Numbered from the stretch's first letter, positions 35,991 through 46,612 are shown. The stretch is 64,000 nucleotides of DNA from Paracoccaceae bacterium (GCA_902543185.1 CACBXB010000007.1:1-64000); one strand, 5' to 3'. Translations and numbers: made by a program. The notes: generated by a model not told the origin, from the letters alone.

Positions 35991-37145
35991 TCATAGTTTG
36001 GATAAGACTTTTGAATTAACATGTTGCCGCCCACAGATTGAATATATCAAAATTAACGTAATTAAATAAAATATGTTACCAAACCCACTAACAGAAAGTC
36101 CGTTCAAAAAACCAATAAAAAATAAATTTATTGCCGTGGTTTTTGGAAATAATTTCTTTAAATTTACTAACCAGAAAAAGAAAAAGCATGCAGCAAAGAA
36201 AATCCCAAAATCTATAAATAATCTGATTGAAGTAAAATTGGCCACTCTACTGTAGCAAATATATTCCCCACCTTCCTGAGTAACTTTTGAGCCAAGGAAA
36301 TGCGGGCCTAGCTTCCATTTAAATGCCTCACAGGCTTCACTGAGCAAAGGGCTAATTTGGAAATTTCCAAAAAGCAAATTCATATAGGTAAAGTCATAAA
36401 AAGAATATATGTTGGTTAAATAAATAAAGCGATCAACTTCATCAAAAACGCCATATCTAATTAGGCTAATTATTGTTAAAAGCAGTAAACCACCAAGCAC
36501 AAATTTAACCTTAAAATTTTGTGTGTATGCAAAGGAAATGATAGGTAATAAAATCAATGAAATTATTGCACTTTTACTACCACTCATCAATATTACCAAT
36601 AACAGTAATATTGTTAGACCTAGGCTTTTATTACGGTAGCAAAATAATAAGCTCAGTGGTATAACCAATTCGAAGTTGTTTTCAGTAAACAGAAATGGTC
36701 TGTCATTTAAGCTCAATACCTGCGAAATCGAGTACTTTGCAAACATCAAAGCAATGGTAATTTTCATCAATTGTATTGCAAAATCTTTAGGTAAAACCGG
36801 TAATCCTACTCTACTAATACTATAAAACAGCAAGATGAATAGGAGCAATGGTTTCGTTGCTACAAGGACTTCGTAAATAGGGGTGCCATTGAGTACAGAA
36901 TTTACCATGATTAAGCAGAAAAATAATAGCACGGCAAAGGAATATTTTGAGATAATTTTAAAAAATGAATTCTTGTTAATATTCCATATGGTTATTGATG
37001 TAACAAACAAAACAATGAAGATAGTCGTAGAATCGATATCATGGTGTTTTCTAAATCCATAAAAACTTAGGATCCAGGCAGTCACAAATGCAGATAGAGC
37101 CAAGTAAAAGATACTCTTATTTGAATTCTTAATTGAATAATTCAT
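35991..37145 (-). CDS. O-antigen/polysaccharide polymerase-like membrane protein (Wzy-like)
   Basis: A 384-residue hydrophobic protein with about 10-11 helices. It has the general Wzy/O-antigen-ligase layout: short hydrophobic segments, a run LGLTILLLLVILMSGSKSA in the middle, and a larger periplasmic loop (about 260-310) holding LLSEACEAFKWKLGPHFLG. Wzy proteins share little sequence, so the assignment leans on topology and on the Wzx gene in the same operon. It overlaps the PssE-like gene by 17 bases. Confidence 0.65.
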   Translation of the reverse strand: MNYSIKNSNKSIFYLALSAFVTAWILSFYGFRKHHDIDSTTIFIVLFVTSITIWNINKNSFFKIISKYSFAVLLFFCLIMVNSVLNGTPIYEVLVATKPLLLFILLFYSISRVGLPVLPKDFAIQLMKITIALMFAKYSISQVLSLNDRPFLFTENNFELVIPLSLLFCYRNKSLGLTILLLLVILMSGSKSAIISLILLPIISFAYTQNFKVKFVLGGLLLLTIISLIRYGVFDEVDRFIYLTNIYSFYDFTYMNLLFGNFQISPLLSEACEAFKWKLGPHFLGSKVTQEGGEYICYSRVANFTSIRLFIDFGIFFAACFFFFWLVNLKKLFPKTTAINLFFIGFLNGLSVSGFGNIFYLITLILIYSICGRQHVNSKVLSKL

Positions 37146-37581
37146 TCACTAGCATTTCTAAATTAAATTCAGGTAAATCAAATTGGAAATCAGGCTGTAT
37201 GGGTTTTTTAACTATCAAATCTGATTTAAGTTCTTCGATCAAAGCAGTTTGCGAGTATTTGTTTTTTTTTAACCAGTTATATAACTCTAATTGATGTGGA
37301 TCTCGCCTTTCAAGATTTGGAATCGCAATAAAAGGCAAATTACAAGTTAATAGAAAAAAAACTGTCCCGGCACCAGCATGGGTAATTATTAAATCATACT
37401 CCTTGAAACTTGTTTCAGCGATGAAGTCTACCAAACGCAAATTTACAGAACAAGTCACGCAAGGCTGGATGGATTGGAGCGTGAATGCGATATCTGGGGT
37501 TCGTTTAGATAATTCAAAAACCCTCTTCTCCAAAGCGCTGAAGGGCGTGTTCCCAGTTAAAATTAAAACTGAATTATTCAC
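37129..37581 (-). CDS. PssE/ALG13-like glycosyltransferase subunit
   Basis: A 150-residue protein equal to the C-terminal (nucleotide-sugar-binding) half of a GT28/ALG13-type transferase. DLIITHAGAGTVFFLLTCNLP (about 85-105) is the GT28 donor loop and IPNLERRDPHQLELYNWL follows. It works with the membrane-anchoring ALG14-like subunit encoded just upstream, with which it shares a 4-base stop/start overlap. In rhizobial exopolysaccharide systems the PssD/PssE pair adds glucuronic acid to the lipid-linked first sugar, consistent with the UDP-glucose dehydrogenase next door. Confidence 0.83.
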   Translation of the reverse strand: MNNSVLILTGNTPFSALEKRVFELSKRTPDIAFTLQSIQPCVTCSVNLRLVDFIAETSFKEYDLIITHAGAGTVFFLLTCNLPFIAIPNLERRDPHQLELYNWLKKNKYSQTALIEELKSDLIVKKPIQPDFQFDLPEFNLEMLVNELFN

Positions 37582-38090
37582 CTTAGAACGCCTATGTGCT
37601 TCAAATTTTTCGATTTCGTTTCATTGTTACTATGTTGAACAAACACTTGAGCCTTCATCATCAACAGTAGCTTATTCGAGGCTGATATGGATACTATTCT
37701 TGACCTAGACTCTATAGAGACAAATTTTATTCCACATATCTTTGAGGCTATAAAACTCGGAATTGCGGGAAAAGGACCAAGCGATACAATAGCCACATCA
37801 AAATACATTTTTTTTTGAAATACAATCTTGCAAATCTGTAAAACGTTTGCTGCCAAAACGGGCACTAAAGCCAAAACTCGAAACCTCGCAAGTTTCTTAG
37901 CAAGAAATGAACTGGAATAGATTCTATGATCCGATTTGTTTGCGGCCATTGATGATGCTTCACAGATAAGTTCTGCCTTTAATTCTGTAGACCAGTCACA
38001 CAATTTGTTTTTTAGTATTTTGGCTTGAGCCTCATGCCCTCCAACGCCTGCCACAATCAGTACTAATTTCTCTTTAGCCATAAGCAACAT
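37578..38090 (-). CDS. PssD/ALG14-like glycosyltransferase subunit
   Basis: A 170-residue protein of the ALG14 family. The N-terminal loop LVLIVAGVGGHEAQAKIL is the GGH acceptor-site motif, a hydrophobic stretch (about 75-95) may contact the membrane, and VAIVSLGPFPAIPSFIASKI and KFVSIESRSRI are family-typical. It should recruit the PssE-like catalytic half to the inner membrane. Ug dehydrogenase lies 3 bases upstream, so donor synthesis and use are encoded together. Confidence 0.83.
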   Translation of the reverse strand: MLLMAKEKLVLIVAGVGGHEAQAKILKNKLCDWSTELKAELICEASSMAANKSDHRIYSSSFLAKKLARFRVLALVPVLAANVLQICKIVFQKKMYFDVAIVSLGPFPAIPSFIASKICGIKFVSIESRSRIVSISASNKLLLMMKAQVFVQHSNNETKSKNLKHIGVLR

Positions 38091-38093
38091 TCC

Positions 38094-39260
38094 TTAGTCT
38101 TTGCCAAATAAGTCCCTTGTAAACACTTTAATTCGGACGTCTTGCAGATCGTCTACCATTCGGTTTGCTAAAATGATATCCGCGTCCTCTTTGAAAACGC
38201 TCAAGTCAGTTTCGACCCTTGAGTTGAACAAATCAGTTTTTCGCAATTCCGGTTCGTAAACTATAACTTCGATTCCTTTGGCCTTTATACGCTTCATAAT
38301 ACCCTGAATAGAACTTTGACGGAAATTATCGCTGCCTGCCTTCATAGCCAAACGGTACACACCGACAGTCTTGGGGTGTTTTTTGATAATCGCTTCCGCT
38401 AAAAAATCCTTACGGGTTGAGTTGGCATCAACAATCGCTCGAATGATGTTCTGGGGCACAGCATCGTAATTCGCCAGAAGTTGCTTCGTGTCTTTGGGCA
38501 AACAGTATCCGCCATAACCAAAGGACGGGTTATTATAGTGATCGCCAATGCGCGGATCCAGCGAAACTCCATCTATAATTTCGCGGCTATTCATGTCGCC
38601 GGCGAGTGCATAACTGTCCAGTTCATTGAAAAATGCTACTCGCATTGCTAGAAAGGTATTAGAGAACAACTTTATGGCTTCAGCTTCACGCGCATCGGTA
38701 AACAAAAGATCAACATCTTTTTTCAAAGCACCTTGTACAAACAGAGAAGCAAATATTTCTGCGCGTTTTGACTTTTCACCCACAATGATTCGGCTTGGGT
38801 ATAAGTTATCATGGAGCGCTCTTCCTTCTCTCAGAAACTCAGGAGAAAATATCACCGCATCAGTTTCAAGACGCTCCCTGACATCATCGATAAAACCAAC
38901 AGGTATTGTGGATTTCACAACAATGCAGACCTTAGGTTCATTTTTTATCACTTCAGAAACAACCGTTTCAACCGAGGAGGTATCAAAGCAATTAGTTTTT
39001 TCATCATAATTTGTGGGTGTAGATACAATCACGTAATCCGCACCAACAAGCGCAGCCTGCAAATCAGTAATCGCGGATAAGTTGAGTTCTTTTTCTGATA
39101 GATATCGAGAAAGTTCTGTATCTATAATTGGCGAATGTCTAGCATTTAGGGAGTCAACCCGCTCCTGTGAAATGTCTACTCCAATCACTTCATTATGTTG
39201 AGCTAGCAATACCGCATTTGACAACCCAACATAACCCAAGCCTACAACAACAATTTTCAT
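38094..39260 (-). CDS. ugd: UDP-glucose 6-dehydrogenase
   Basis: A 388-residue protein from ATG 39260; the frame opens earlier at 39311 but the enzyme clearly begins [19 protein letters not shown]. It oxidises UDP-glucose to UDP-glucuronate. Signatures: [74 protein letters not shown], and the catalytic Cys in [19 protein letters not shown]. This is the short, Gram-negative-type Ugd. It supplies glucuronate to the PssD/PssE-like pair and substrate to the epimerase. Confidence 0.92.
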   Translation of the reverse strand: MKIVVVGLGYVGLSNAVLLAQHNEVIGVDISQERVDSLNARHSPIIDTELSRYLSEKELNLSAITDLQAALVGADYVIVSTPTNYDEKTNCFDTSSVETVVSEVIKNEPKVCIVVKSTIPVGFIDDVRERLETDAVIFSPEFLREGRALHDNLYPSRIIVGEKSKRAEIFASLFVQGALKKDVDLLFTDAREAEAIKLFSNTFLAMRVAFFNELDSYALAGDMNSREIIDGVSLDPRIGDHYNNPSFGYGGYCLPKDTKQLLANYDAVPQNIIRAIVDANSTRKDFLAEAIIKKHPKTVGVYRLAMKAGSDNFRQSSIQGIMKRIKAKGIEVIVYEPELRKTDLFNSRVETDLSVFKEDADIILANRMVDDLQDVRIKVFTRDLFGKD

Positions 39261-39332
39261 AAAAAACGTCTCAAATCTTCTTTTCTTTTTAATGCGTCCA
39301 ACAACTAACATTCACCCCGCTATTATACTTCA

Positions 39333-40724
39333 CTATCGAAAGTCTGAACCCCTCGCCCCACCGAGTATTGCCGCAATAGAAGCCACCTTTGTCTCAAGCT
39401 TGTCGGTTCCACCTTTGGTCTCAATATTCAGCCGCACCAATGGTTCCGTATTTGAGCAGCGCAAGTTGAAACGCCAATTCTTAAAACTCAGGCTCACGCC
39501 ATCTGTATCATCTATAGAAACCGCTCCTGCGCGGTAGGCTGAAACAACGTTATCAATAGCTTTTGACGCGTTTTCCACTTTGAAGTTGACTTCACCTGAA
39601 CTCGGGAAGGCTTCCAAGCGGTCCTTGATCCAATCTCCCAGCGAGCGTCCCGAGCGTGAGATAAGATCAGCGACTAAAACCAAAGGAATCATACCGCTGT
39701 CGCAGTATGCAAAATCTCGGAAATAGTGGTGCGCGGATATCTCACCGCCGTAGATAGCTTGGTTAAAGCGCATTGCTTGTTTGAAAAAAGCGTGTCCCGT
39801 TTTGGACTGGACAGGTTTGCCGCCTTTGCGAGTGACAATATCTTGCGTGTTCCAAATGACCCTCAGGTCATGGACGATCTTCGCACCAGCTTCCTTTTCT
39901 AGGAAGATAGACGCTAACAAACCTACCACATATTCGCTGGGCACAAATTGGCCGCCTTCATCAAAGAAAAAGCAGCGATCAAAATCACCGTCAAAAGCCA
40001 CACCGAAATCAGCAGTCGCGGACTTCACCACATCAGCTGTGGCAGAACGGTTTTCCTCAAGAAGTGGATTTGGGATCCCATTTGGAAAAGTCGCATCGGG
40101 TGTGTGATGGACGCGAATAAACTCAAGCGGCGCGCCAAGCGCTAGTAGCCGTTCTGCGATCGCATCAAAAGTTGGACCCGCCGCGCCATTGCCGGAATTA
40201 ATGACGATTTTCAAAGGGCGCAGCGCACGGACATCTGCAAAGCTCAATATGCGGTCTACATAGGCTTGGCGAGCCTTAACCGAATGGTCACGCTCTCGAC
40301 CCTCTTCAGCAACATGCGACCACTTCTGGGAGCTGGCCAGTGCTTTGATCATTTGAAAATCGCTCACATCATCTAATGGCTGAGACTTCGACTTTACGAT
40401 CTTCATGCCGTTATAATTAATTGGATTATGCGAAGCTGTCACCTCAATCCCCGCGCAGGCGTCAAATTCTGTCACCGCCCAATACATCTCCTCGGTGCCG
40501 GCCATACCAATATTAATAACGTCTGCGCCGGCATGCCGTGCGCCCTGAGAAGCTGCTGCTGCAAAGGTGGGGCTCGTCTCGCGCGCATCAAAGCCAATAA
40601 CAACGGATTTTGCACTGAAGTGCTGAGCCACCGACCGACCAATGCGATAAGCAATGCCATCATCAATGTTCACGCCAATCTTGCCACGAACATCGTAGGT
40701 CTTAAAGCAAGTCAGTTCAGTCAT
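39333..40724 (-). CDS. manB: phosphomannomutase/phosphoglucomutase
   Basis: A 463-residue alpha-D-phosphohexomutase that interconverts hexose 6- and 1-phosphates for nucleotide-sugar synthesis. The phosphoserine loop is GIEVTASHNPINYNGMKI, the metal loop is AFDGDFDRCFFFDE, the sugar-binding loop is IYGGEISAHHYFRDF, and the C-terminal phosphate-binding loop is LRCSNTEPLVRLNIE. It overlaps the MarR-type regulator by 4 bases. Its GC content looks higher than that of the genes downstream, so it may belong to the ancestral core while the rest of the block was acquired. Confidence 0.93.
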   Translation of the reverse strand: MTELTCFKTYDVRGKIGVNIDDGIAYRIGRSVAQHFSAKSVVIGFDARETSPTFAAAASQGARHAGADVINIGMAGTEEMYWAVTEFDACAGIEVTASHNPINYNGMKIVKSKSQPLDDVSDFQMIKALASSQKWSHVAEEGRERDHSVKARQAYVDRILSFADVRALRPLKIVINSGNGAAGPTFDAIAERLLALGAPLEFIRVHHTPDATFPNGIPNPLLEENRSATADVVKSATADFGVAFDGDFDRCFFFDEGGQFVPSEYVVGLLASIFLEKEAGAKIVHDLRVIWNTQDIVTRKGGKPVQSKTGHAFFKQAMRFNQAIYGGEISAHHYFRDFAYCDSGMIPLVLVADLISRSGRSLGDWIKDRLEAFPSSGEVNFKVENASKAIDNVVSAYRAGAVSIDDTDGVSLSFKNWRFNLRCSNTEPLVRLNIETKGGTDKLETKVASIAAILGGARGSDFR

Positions 40725-41098
40725 TGCTTGTTTCCTTGAGGCGATGACGTCGCCTCAGCCGCGAGCCCAGCTTCTTCTTCAAGTGCTTTGATTTCAGCAC
40801 GGAGCACTTCAAACTCTTCGCGCTTTCGATCAATGAAACTGTGCGTAAGGAGGGACTTTTCACGGATGCCTTTTGGCGTCAACAGATAGGCATACTGGCC
40901 CTTGCGTGGGTTCTTCTTGAAATTTTCAAGTTTCACAAAACCTTTTTCGACAAGGGCGGTGAGTACATAATAGGCTGACCCGTTGGAAATTCCCACTTCA
41001 TCCGCGACCTGACGTGTCGACATCTCTGGGTTCTGAGCGAGTAACCGCATTACTTTTAAGCGGATATTAGCTTGCTGCTCTTCGCGCCGACTAGCCAA
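40721..41098 (-). CDS. EPS-associated MarR-family transcriptional regulator
   Basis: A 125-residue winged-helix protein, first gene of the minus-strand polysaccharide block. I choose the TTG at 41098 because a GAGG lies 6 bases upstream; the frame extends to a TTG at 41110. The helix-turn-helix MSTRQVADEVGISNGSAYYV is followed by the wing (FKKNPRKGQYAYLLTPKGI) and a C-terminal coiled coil (about 85-110). The layout matches the MarR subtype found with exopolysaccharide genes. It overlaps the phosphomannomutase gene by 4 bases and faces a divergent RfaH/NusG-like gene. Confidence 0.85.
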   Translation of the reverse strand: MASRREEQQANIRLKVMRLLAQNPEMSTRQVADEVGISNGSAYYVLTALVEKGFVKLENFKKNPRKGQYAYLLTPKGIREKSLLTHSFIDRKREEFEVLRAEIKALEEEAGLAAEATSSPQGNKQ

Positions 41099-41115
41099 GA
41101 TCGGCCTCAAGAACG

Positions 41116-41123
41116 GCTACCGC
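41116..41123 (-). promoter_or_regulatory. ops-like element (GCGGTAGC) in the leader of the polysaccharide block
   Basis: On - the leader reads TGCGGTAGCCGT ending about 16 bases before the regulator start. The core GCGGTAGC is identical to the core of the E. coli ops element (GGCGGTAGCGTG) that recruits RfaH. An RfaH/NusG-like gene is divergent next door. An 8-base match can arise by chance. Confidence 0.35.
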
Positions 41124-41457
41124 ACCGAGCTTCCCGTTATCCACAGGCTCAGGTGATAAAAAATAACAATGTTGGTCAAGAATGCTCATGACTGTTCAGG
41201 ACTGATCGATAGATTAATTCTTTCGAGAGATCAATCATACAATCTAAAAAAGGCAGATAATTTTTCAGTTATACCCTTTTTCTCCAACTGCATCAAAAAA
41301 ACAAGTTTTTCTTTATTTTGGGTGAAAATAATAAGTAATTTTTGCCTGTGAATATGAAAAGGTGAGGCTGCCAAAATAAGATAAGACAGGTTTACTCTAT
41401 GTCATACTTCTGTTATGTTTGCTCAATAATGAACAGCATGACTTGAGGGCAGCTATA
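41124..41457. other. divergent intergenic region (about 340 bases)
   Basis: Lies between the MarR-type regulator (-) and the RfaH/NusG-like gene (+) and must hold both promoters. It is AT-rich with several A and T runs. I could not pick convincing -35/-10 pairs. The + gene has a GAGG at 41444-41447, about 10 bases before its ATG. Confidence 0.4.
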
Positions 41458-41955
41458 ATGAATCACTGGTACTTAATTCAGTTTAAGCCCAACAGTTATC
41501 GGCTTGCAGAACGCAACCTGCACCGACAGGGTTTTGGAACCTTTCTGCCGATGCAGCAAATCACTCGTAGAAAAGCCTCTCGCTTTGTTAGTAACCTAGA
41601 ACCACTCTTTCCTGGGTATATGTTTGTCAGTTTAAATTCTGAGCTTGCTCCCTGGCGTAAGATCAATAGCACGATTGGCGTGTCCCGACTTGTGAGCTTT
41701 GAATGGAAACCAAAACCACTGCCCCTCCAACTTATTTCTGGGTTAATGCTCAGGTGCGATGCGTCAAGCACACTTTTACCACCAACAAGTTTAAAAACAG
41801 GGGATAGCGTCGAATTGCTCACCGGACCATTCGCCAACTTTATAGCAACTGTTGATACAATTGACCCCGATCAACGCATCTGGCTGCTGATGGATTTTAT
41901 GGGGCAGGAGACCCGCATGCAAGTTTCAGCAGATCAGTTGCAGCAGTCGAAATGA
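41458..41955 (+). CDS. NusG/RfaH-family transcription antiterminator
   Basis: A 165-residue protein from ATG 41458, supported by an upstream GAGG; the frame opens earlier at 41419. The N-terminal NGN domain (1-95) has WYLIQFKPNSYRLAERNL, FGTFLPMQQITRRKASRFV and EPLFPGYMFVSL, characteristic of RfaH-like NusG paralogues. The C-terminal KOW part has LKTGDSVELLTGPFANFIAT. Such proteins let RNA polymerase read through long polysaccharide operons. Its position beside the start of a roughly 23 kb single-direction block fits that role. Confidence 0.87.
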   Translation: MNHWYLIQFKPNSYRLAERNLHRQGFGTFLPMQQITRRKASRFVSNLEPLFPGYMFVSLNSELAPWRKINSTIGVSRLVSFEWKPKPLPLQLISGLMLRCDASSTLLPPTSLKTGDSVELLTGPFANFIATVDTIDPDQRIWLLMDFMGQETRMQVSADQLQQSK

Positions 41956-42233
41956 CACTTTATCTAATTTCCTTGGCTTTTTAATTTATTGAGATCCTTG
42001 CGGTCGTCCAAGTGAACGTCTAACCATATGCCTTTTGCCATCTGCCCGATCAATTTTTTACATCTTTTGGCAAACCTTTAAAAGCATAATATGAGCAAAA
42101 ATTGCTGAAAAGCTCTAGATATTAAATCACCATGTTAAACAAAATAATTCCGCTCTTTTATAGGCGTAAAAGTATGTAGCAGCTTTGTATCGTCAAAATG
42201 TGAGGACCAAGTGCGCCACATCATTGATTTTAT

Positions 42234-42307
42234 TGGAGGCGGGTACCGGATTCGAACCGGTGTACACGGATTTGCAATCCGCTGCATAACCACTCTACCA
42301 ACCCGCC
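42234..42307 (-). tRNA. tRNA-Cys (GCA anticodon)
   Basis: On - the 74-base gene starts GGCGGGT, has the D-loop GGTAGAGTGGTTATGC, the anticodon stem GCGGA...TCCGT around TTGCAAA (anticodon GCA), the T-loop TTCGAAT flanked by ACCGG/CCGGT, the closing ACCCGCC, and an encoded CCA end. All stems pair. The 278 bases between it and the RfaH-like gene hold nothing I can define. Confidence 0.95.
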
Positions 42308-42324
42308 TCGAGTGATGAACTTTG

Positions 42325-42450
42325 CTAAACGATGCTTTGAGGATGTGCAAGAGGCGCATCATCTTTAGTTGGAATAGGAGCGATATTAACTTCCGGCTTA
42401 AATTGAATTTCTCTCAAAGCAAGCTGATGATCACTGTAGGAAAAAGTGTA
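42325..42450 (-). pseudogene. coding-like fragment upstream of tRNA-Cys, possible gene remnant
   Basis: On - an open stretch of 41 codons ends at TAG 42325 and is closed upstream by TGA at 42451. The translated text (for example ALREIQFKPEVNIAPIPT then KDDAPLAHPQSIV) has protein-like composition but there is no ATG; a TTG would give only about 30 residues. It may be the tail of a degraded gene or a tiny gene. The rest of the gap to katG has only the katG promoter. Confidence 0.25.
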
Positions 42451-42578
42451 TCAATCACCTATATCCGGCGGGTGTAAAGTAGAATAGGTTAACACGGAAG
42501 AAATTGACCCAATAAGTTTTTTATTTTTTGTATTGATTACTACTCAGAAGTTTTTATCTACTTACACAAGGTTTAAAA

Positions 42579-42606
42579 TTGAAAGTGTATCTTATTATTT
42601 TATAAT
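42579..42606 (+). promoter_or_regulatory. sigma70-type promoter for katG
   Basis: TTGAAA at 42579-42584 and TATAAT at 42601-42606 are separated by 16 bases. Transcription would start near 42613, leaving a leader of about 44 bases to the katG ATG. No OxyR or Fur box could be identified by eye. Confidence 0.6.
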
Positions 42607-42620
42607 GTAGAAAAGAATAA

Positions 42621-44849
<2,229 letters not shown>

Positions 44850-44867
44850 GTTGATATCTTATTTGAA

Positions 44868-45287
44868 TTAATTAGCAGCCATACTTGGGACCATTGTGCC
44901 TAGCATAGTAGCAACCAGTTGATCTTTCTTTCCATGTAATGAATAAATATCTGACTGAACAATTATAAGTCTTTTTCCTGATTTTAACACCGTTCCAACA
45001 GCCTTAAGCATTTTACCATCAGCTGGTGCGAGCAGATGAATTTTCATTTCGGAGGTCAAAACCTCTTGATTTTGGTTCATTGTTGTGAGCGCCGCATAGC
45101 CAGCAGCACTGTCTCCAATTGAAAAAGTAACACCGGCATGCCCAAAACCATGTTGTTGTTTCATATTTGGTTTTAATTCAAGAGAGATAATAACTTTTCC
45201 CACTTCAACTGACTCAAGCTGAGCTCCGATTGTTTTCATAAAGGCTTGAGTTTTGAAGCTTTGAGTTACTTTGTAAGAAATATCCAT
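44868..45287 (-). CDS. PaaI-like hotdog-fold thioesterase
   Basis: A 139-residue protein with the hotdog layout. KPNMKQQHGFGHAGVTFSIG holds the loop before the central helix with an Asp in GDSAAGYAALTTM, followed by LTSEMKIHLLAPADGKMLKA and GKRLIIVQSDIYS. It probably hydrolyses an acyl- or aryl-CoA. An AAGGA sits 7 bases before its ATG. A strong terminator-like hairpin lies only about 14 bases upstream of the start codon, which raises a question about how the gene is transcribed. Confidence 0.84.
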   Translation of the reverse strand: MDISYKVTQSFKTQAFMKTIGAQLESVEVGKVIISLELKPNMKQQHGFGHAGVTFSIGDSAAGYAALTTMNQNQEVLTSEMKIHLLAPADGKMLKAVGTVLKSGKRLIIVQSDIYSLHGKKDQLVATMLGTMVPSMAAN

Positions 45288-45302
45288 ACCGAAGTCCTTA
45301 CC

Positions 45303-45339
45303 AAAAAAAAGAGCGCTTAGTATAACTGGACGCTCTTTT
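45303..45339 (-). terminator. rho-independent terminator after the small lipoprotein genes
   Basis: AAAAGAGCG (45307-45315) and CGCTCTTTT (45331-45339) form a perfect 9-bp stem with a 15-base loop. On - the stem is followed by a run of Ts. It would end the transcript of the two small lipoproteins. Confidence 0.75.
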
Positions 45340-45392
45340 ATGTATTTAAGATTTCATTTGCTCGTGAACAATGACGAGCATTATAAAGAAAA

Positions 45393-45503
45393 CTAAAGTT
45401 TGTTTGAACTCGCTTCTGGTGCGACCATAGTTGATCCCCCAATAGGCGCTTCACAAGCTGCCAGAAAACCCAATAAGCCCATTAAAATTGCAAATTTTTT
45501 CAT
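45393..45503 (-). CDS. tiny lipoprotein (36 residues)
   Basis: ATG 45503 to TAG 45393. A Lys-Lys start, a hydrophobic segment (AILMGLLGFLAAC) and lipobox LAAC with Cys 17 make a clear lipoprotein signal. The mature part is only 20 residues (CEAPIGGSTMVAPEASSNKL). An AGGGA lies about 11 bases upstream. It follows a second tiny lipoprotein gene, and a terminator lies about 55 bases downstream. Similar very small lipoproteins (entericidin-like and others) are common and of unclear function. Confidence 0.68.
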   Translation of the reverse strand: MKKFAILMGLLGFLAACEAPIGGSTMVAPEASSNKL

Positions 45504-45546
45504 ATCGATATTATTCCCTTTAGATATAAAGTTATTAAGAAAAGAT

Positions 45547-45663
45547 TTAGTTAGCTGCCTCTCCAGATGCAAACCAATCCAGTGGATTTAAATTATATTC
45601 GCCCAAGGTAGAACATCCTGCAAGAAAAGTCACTAATAAAAGGCCTGCTAAAAACGTTTTCAT
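45547..45663 (-). CDS. tiny lipoprotein (38 residues)
   Basis: ATG 45663 to TAA 45547. An excellent ribosome-binding site (AAGGAG, 6 bases before ATG) and the signal MKTFLAGLLLVTFLAGC with lipobox LAGC (Cys 17) support expression. The mature part is 22 residues (STLGEYNLNPLDWFASGEA and two more). It lies 43 bases upstream of the other tiny lipoprotein and probably shares a transcript with it. The mature parts do not resemble each other. Confidence 0.75.
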   Translation of the reverse strand: MKTFLAGLLLVTFLAGCSTLGEYNLNPLDWFASGEAAN

Positions 45664-45825
45664 AAACTTCTCCTTTTTGAACAACATCAAAAAAACTTTA
45701 CCACAAGTCAATAGCAATAATTTGCAAATTTAGGCATATTTCGTATTGATCCGTTTCTTGTATTGTTTTGCCCTAAAAATAAAAATGCTGTAACGTGAGT
45801 TGAAAATAAAGGGTTTTAAGCAGAT

Positions 45826-46611
45826 ATGAAACTTTCTATCCATGGTTGTAGAGGCTCAACAGCGACTTCTTCACCTTCTACACAGAGATATGGAGGGAAT
45901 ACGACCTGCTTTGAAATTAGTACTGAAAATCATCAAATTATTTTTGATGCAGGATCTGGTTTTCAAAACGTTAAATTTTCTGACCAACATGAGTCTTTTT
46001 TATTGCTGAGCCATTTTCATCATGATCACATCCAAGGCTTACCATTCAATCCAGAACTTTTTGATCCAAAAAACGAGATTATAATTTCAAGTGGCTTATG
46101 CGATATAGAACTTGTAAAACAGACCATTCAAAAATATTTTTCACCTCCATATTTTCCAATTGATGTTGTATCTTTGCTTTCAAATATAAAGTTTTTGCCT
46201 TTCAATGCGGTTCGGGAAAAACTTGACAAAGATATAAGTTTAGAGTCTGTGCTTCTCAAACATCCAGGTGGCAGTACTGGTTACAAATTAATAGAGAAAA
46301 ATAGCTCATTTGTTTATCTTTGTGATAATGAATTTGCAGATGATCAAAGAAAAAGCTTAGCTAATTTTTCAAAAAATGCAGATCTATTGATATGGGATGG
46401 TATGTTCACGGAAAAAGAATTGGCGGATAAAAAGGGATGGGGACACTCGTCTATAGAACAAGCCATTGATTTTAACTCAATAGCAAATTGTAAAAAAATG
46501 ATCATTACTCATCACGCTCCATACAGAAGTGACAAAGAACTCGACCAAATAGCAGTTGAATTGCCAGAATTGTTCACGCTCGCCAGAGATGGATTAGAGA
46601 TAAAGGTGTGA
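45826..46611 (+). CDS. MBL-fold metallo-hydrolase, candidate cyclic-nucleotide phosphodiesterase
   Basis: A 261-residue protein of the RNase Z/PhnP-like branch of the metallo-beta-lactamase fold. An N-terminal IHGCRGSTATSS and YGGNTTCFEI lead to the metal motif LLSHFHHDHIQGLPF (HxHxDH), with further metal ligands in VYLCDNEF and IITHHAPYRSD. It lies one base before a cNMP-binding gene and upstream of a class III cyclase. That context suggests it breaks down the cyclic nucleotide that the cyclase makes, but other phosphoesterase activities are possible. Confidence 0.8.
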   Translation: MKLSIHGCRGSTATSSPSTQRYGGNTTCFEISTENHQIIFDAGSGFQNVKFSDQHESFLLLSHFHHDHIQGLPFNPELFDPKNEIIISSGLCDIELVKQTIQKYFSPPYFPIDVVSLLSNIKFLPFNAVREKLDKDISLESVLLKHPGGSTGYKLIEKNSSFVYLCDNEFADDQRKSLANFSKNADLLIWDGMFTEKELADKKGWGHSSIEQAIDFNSIANCKKMIITHHAPYRSDKELDQIAVELPELFTLARDGLEIKV

Positions 46612-46612
46612 A

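Noticed and set aside
41419-41457. Upstream extension of the RfaH/NusG-like gene
   Set aside because: The NGN domain begins at the ATG at 41458, which has its own GAGG; the extra 13 residues do not fit the family.
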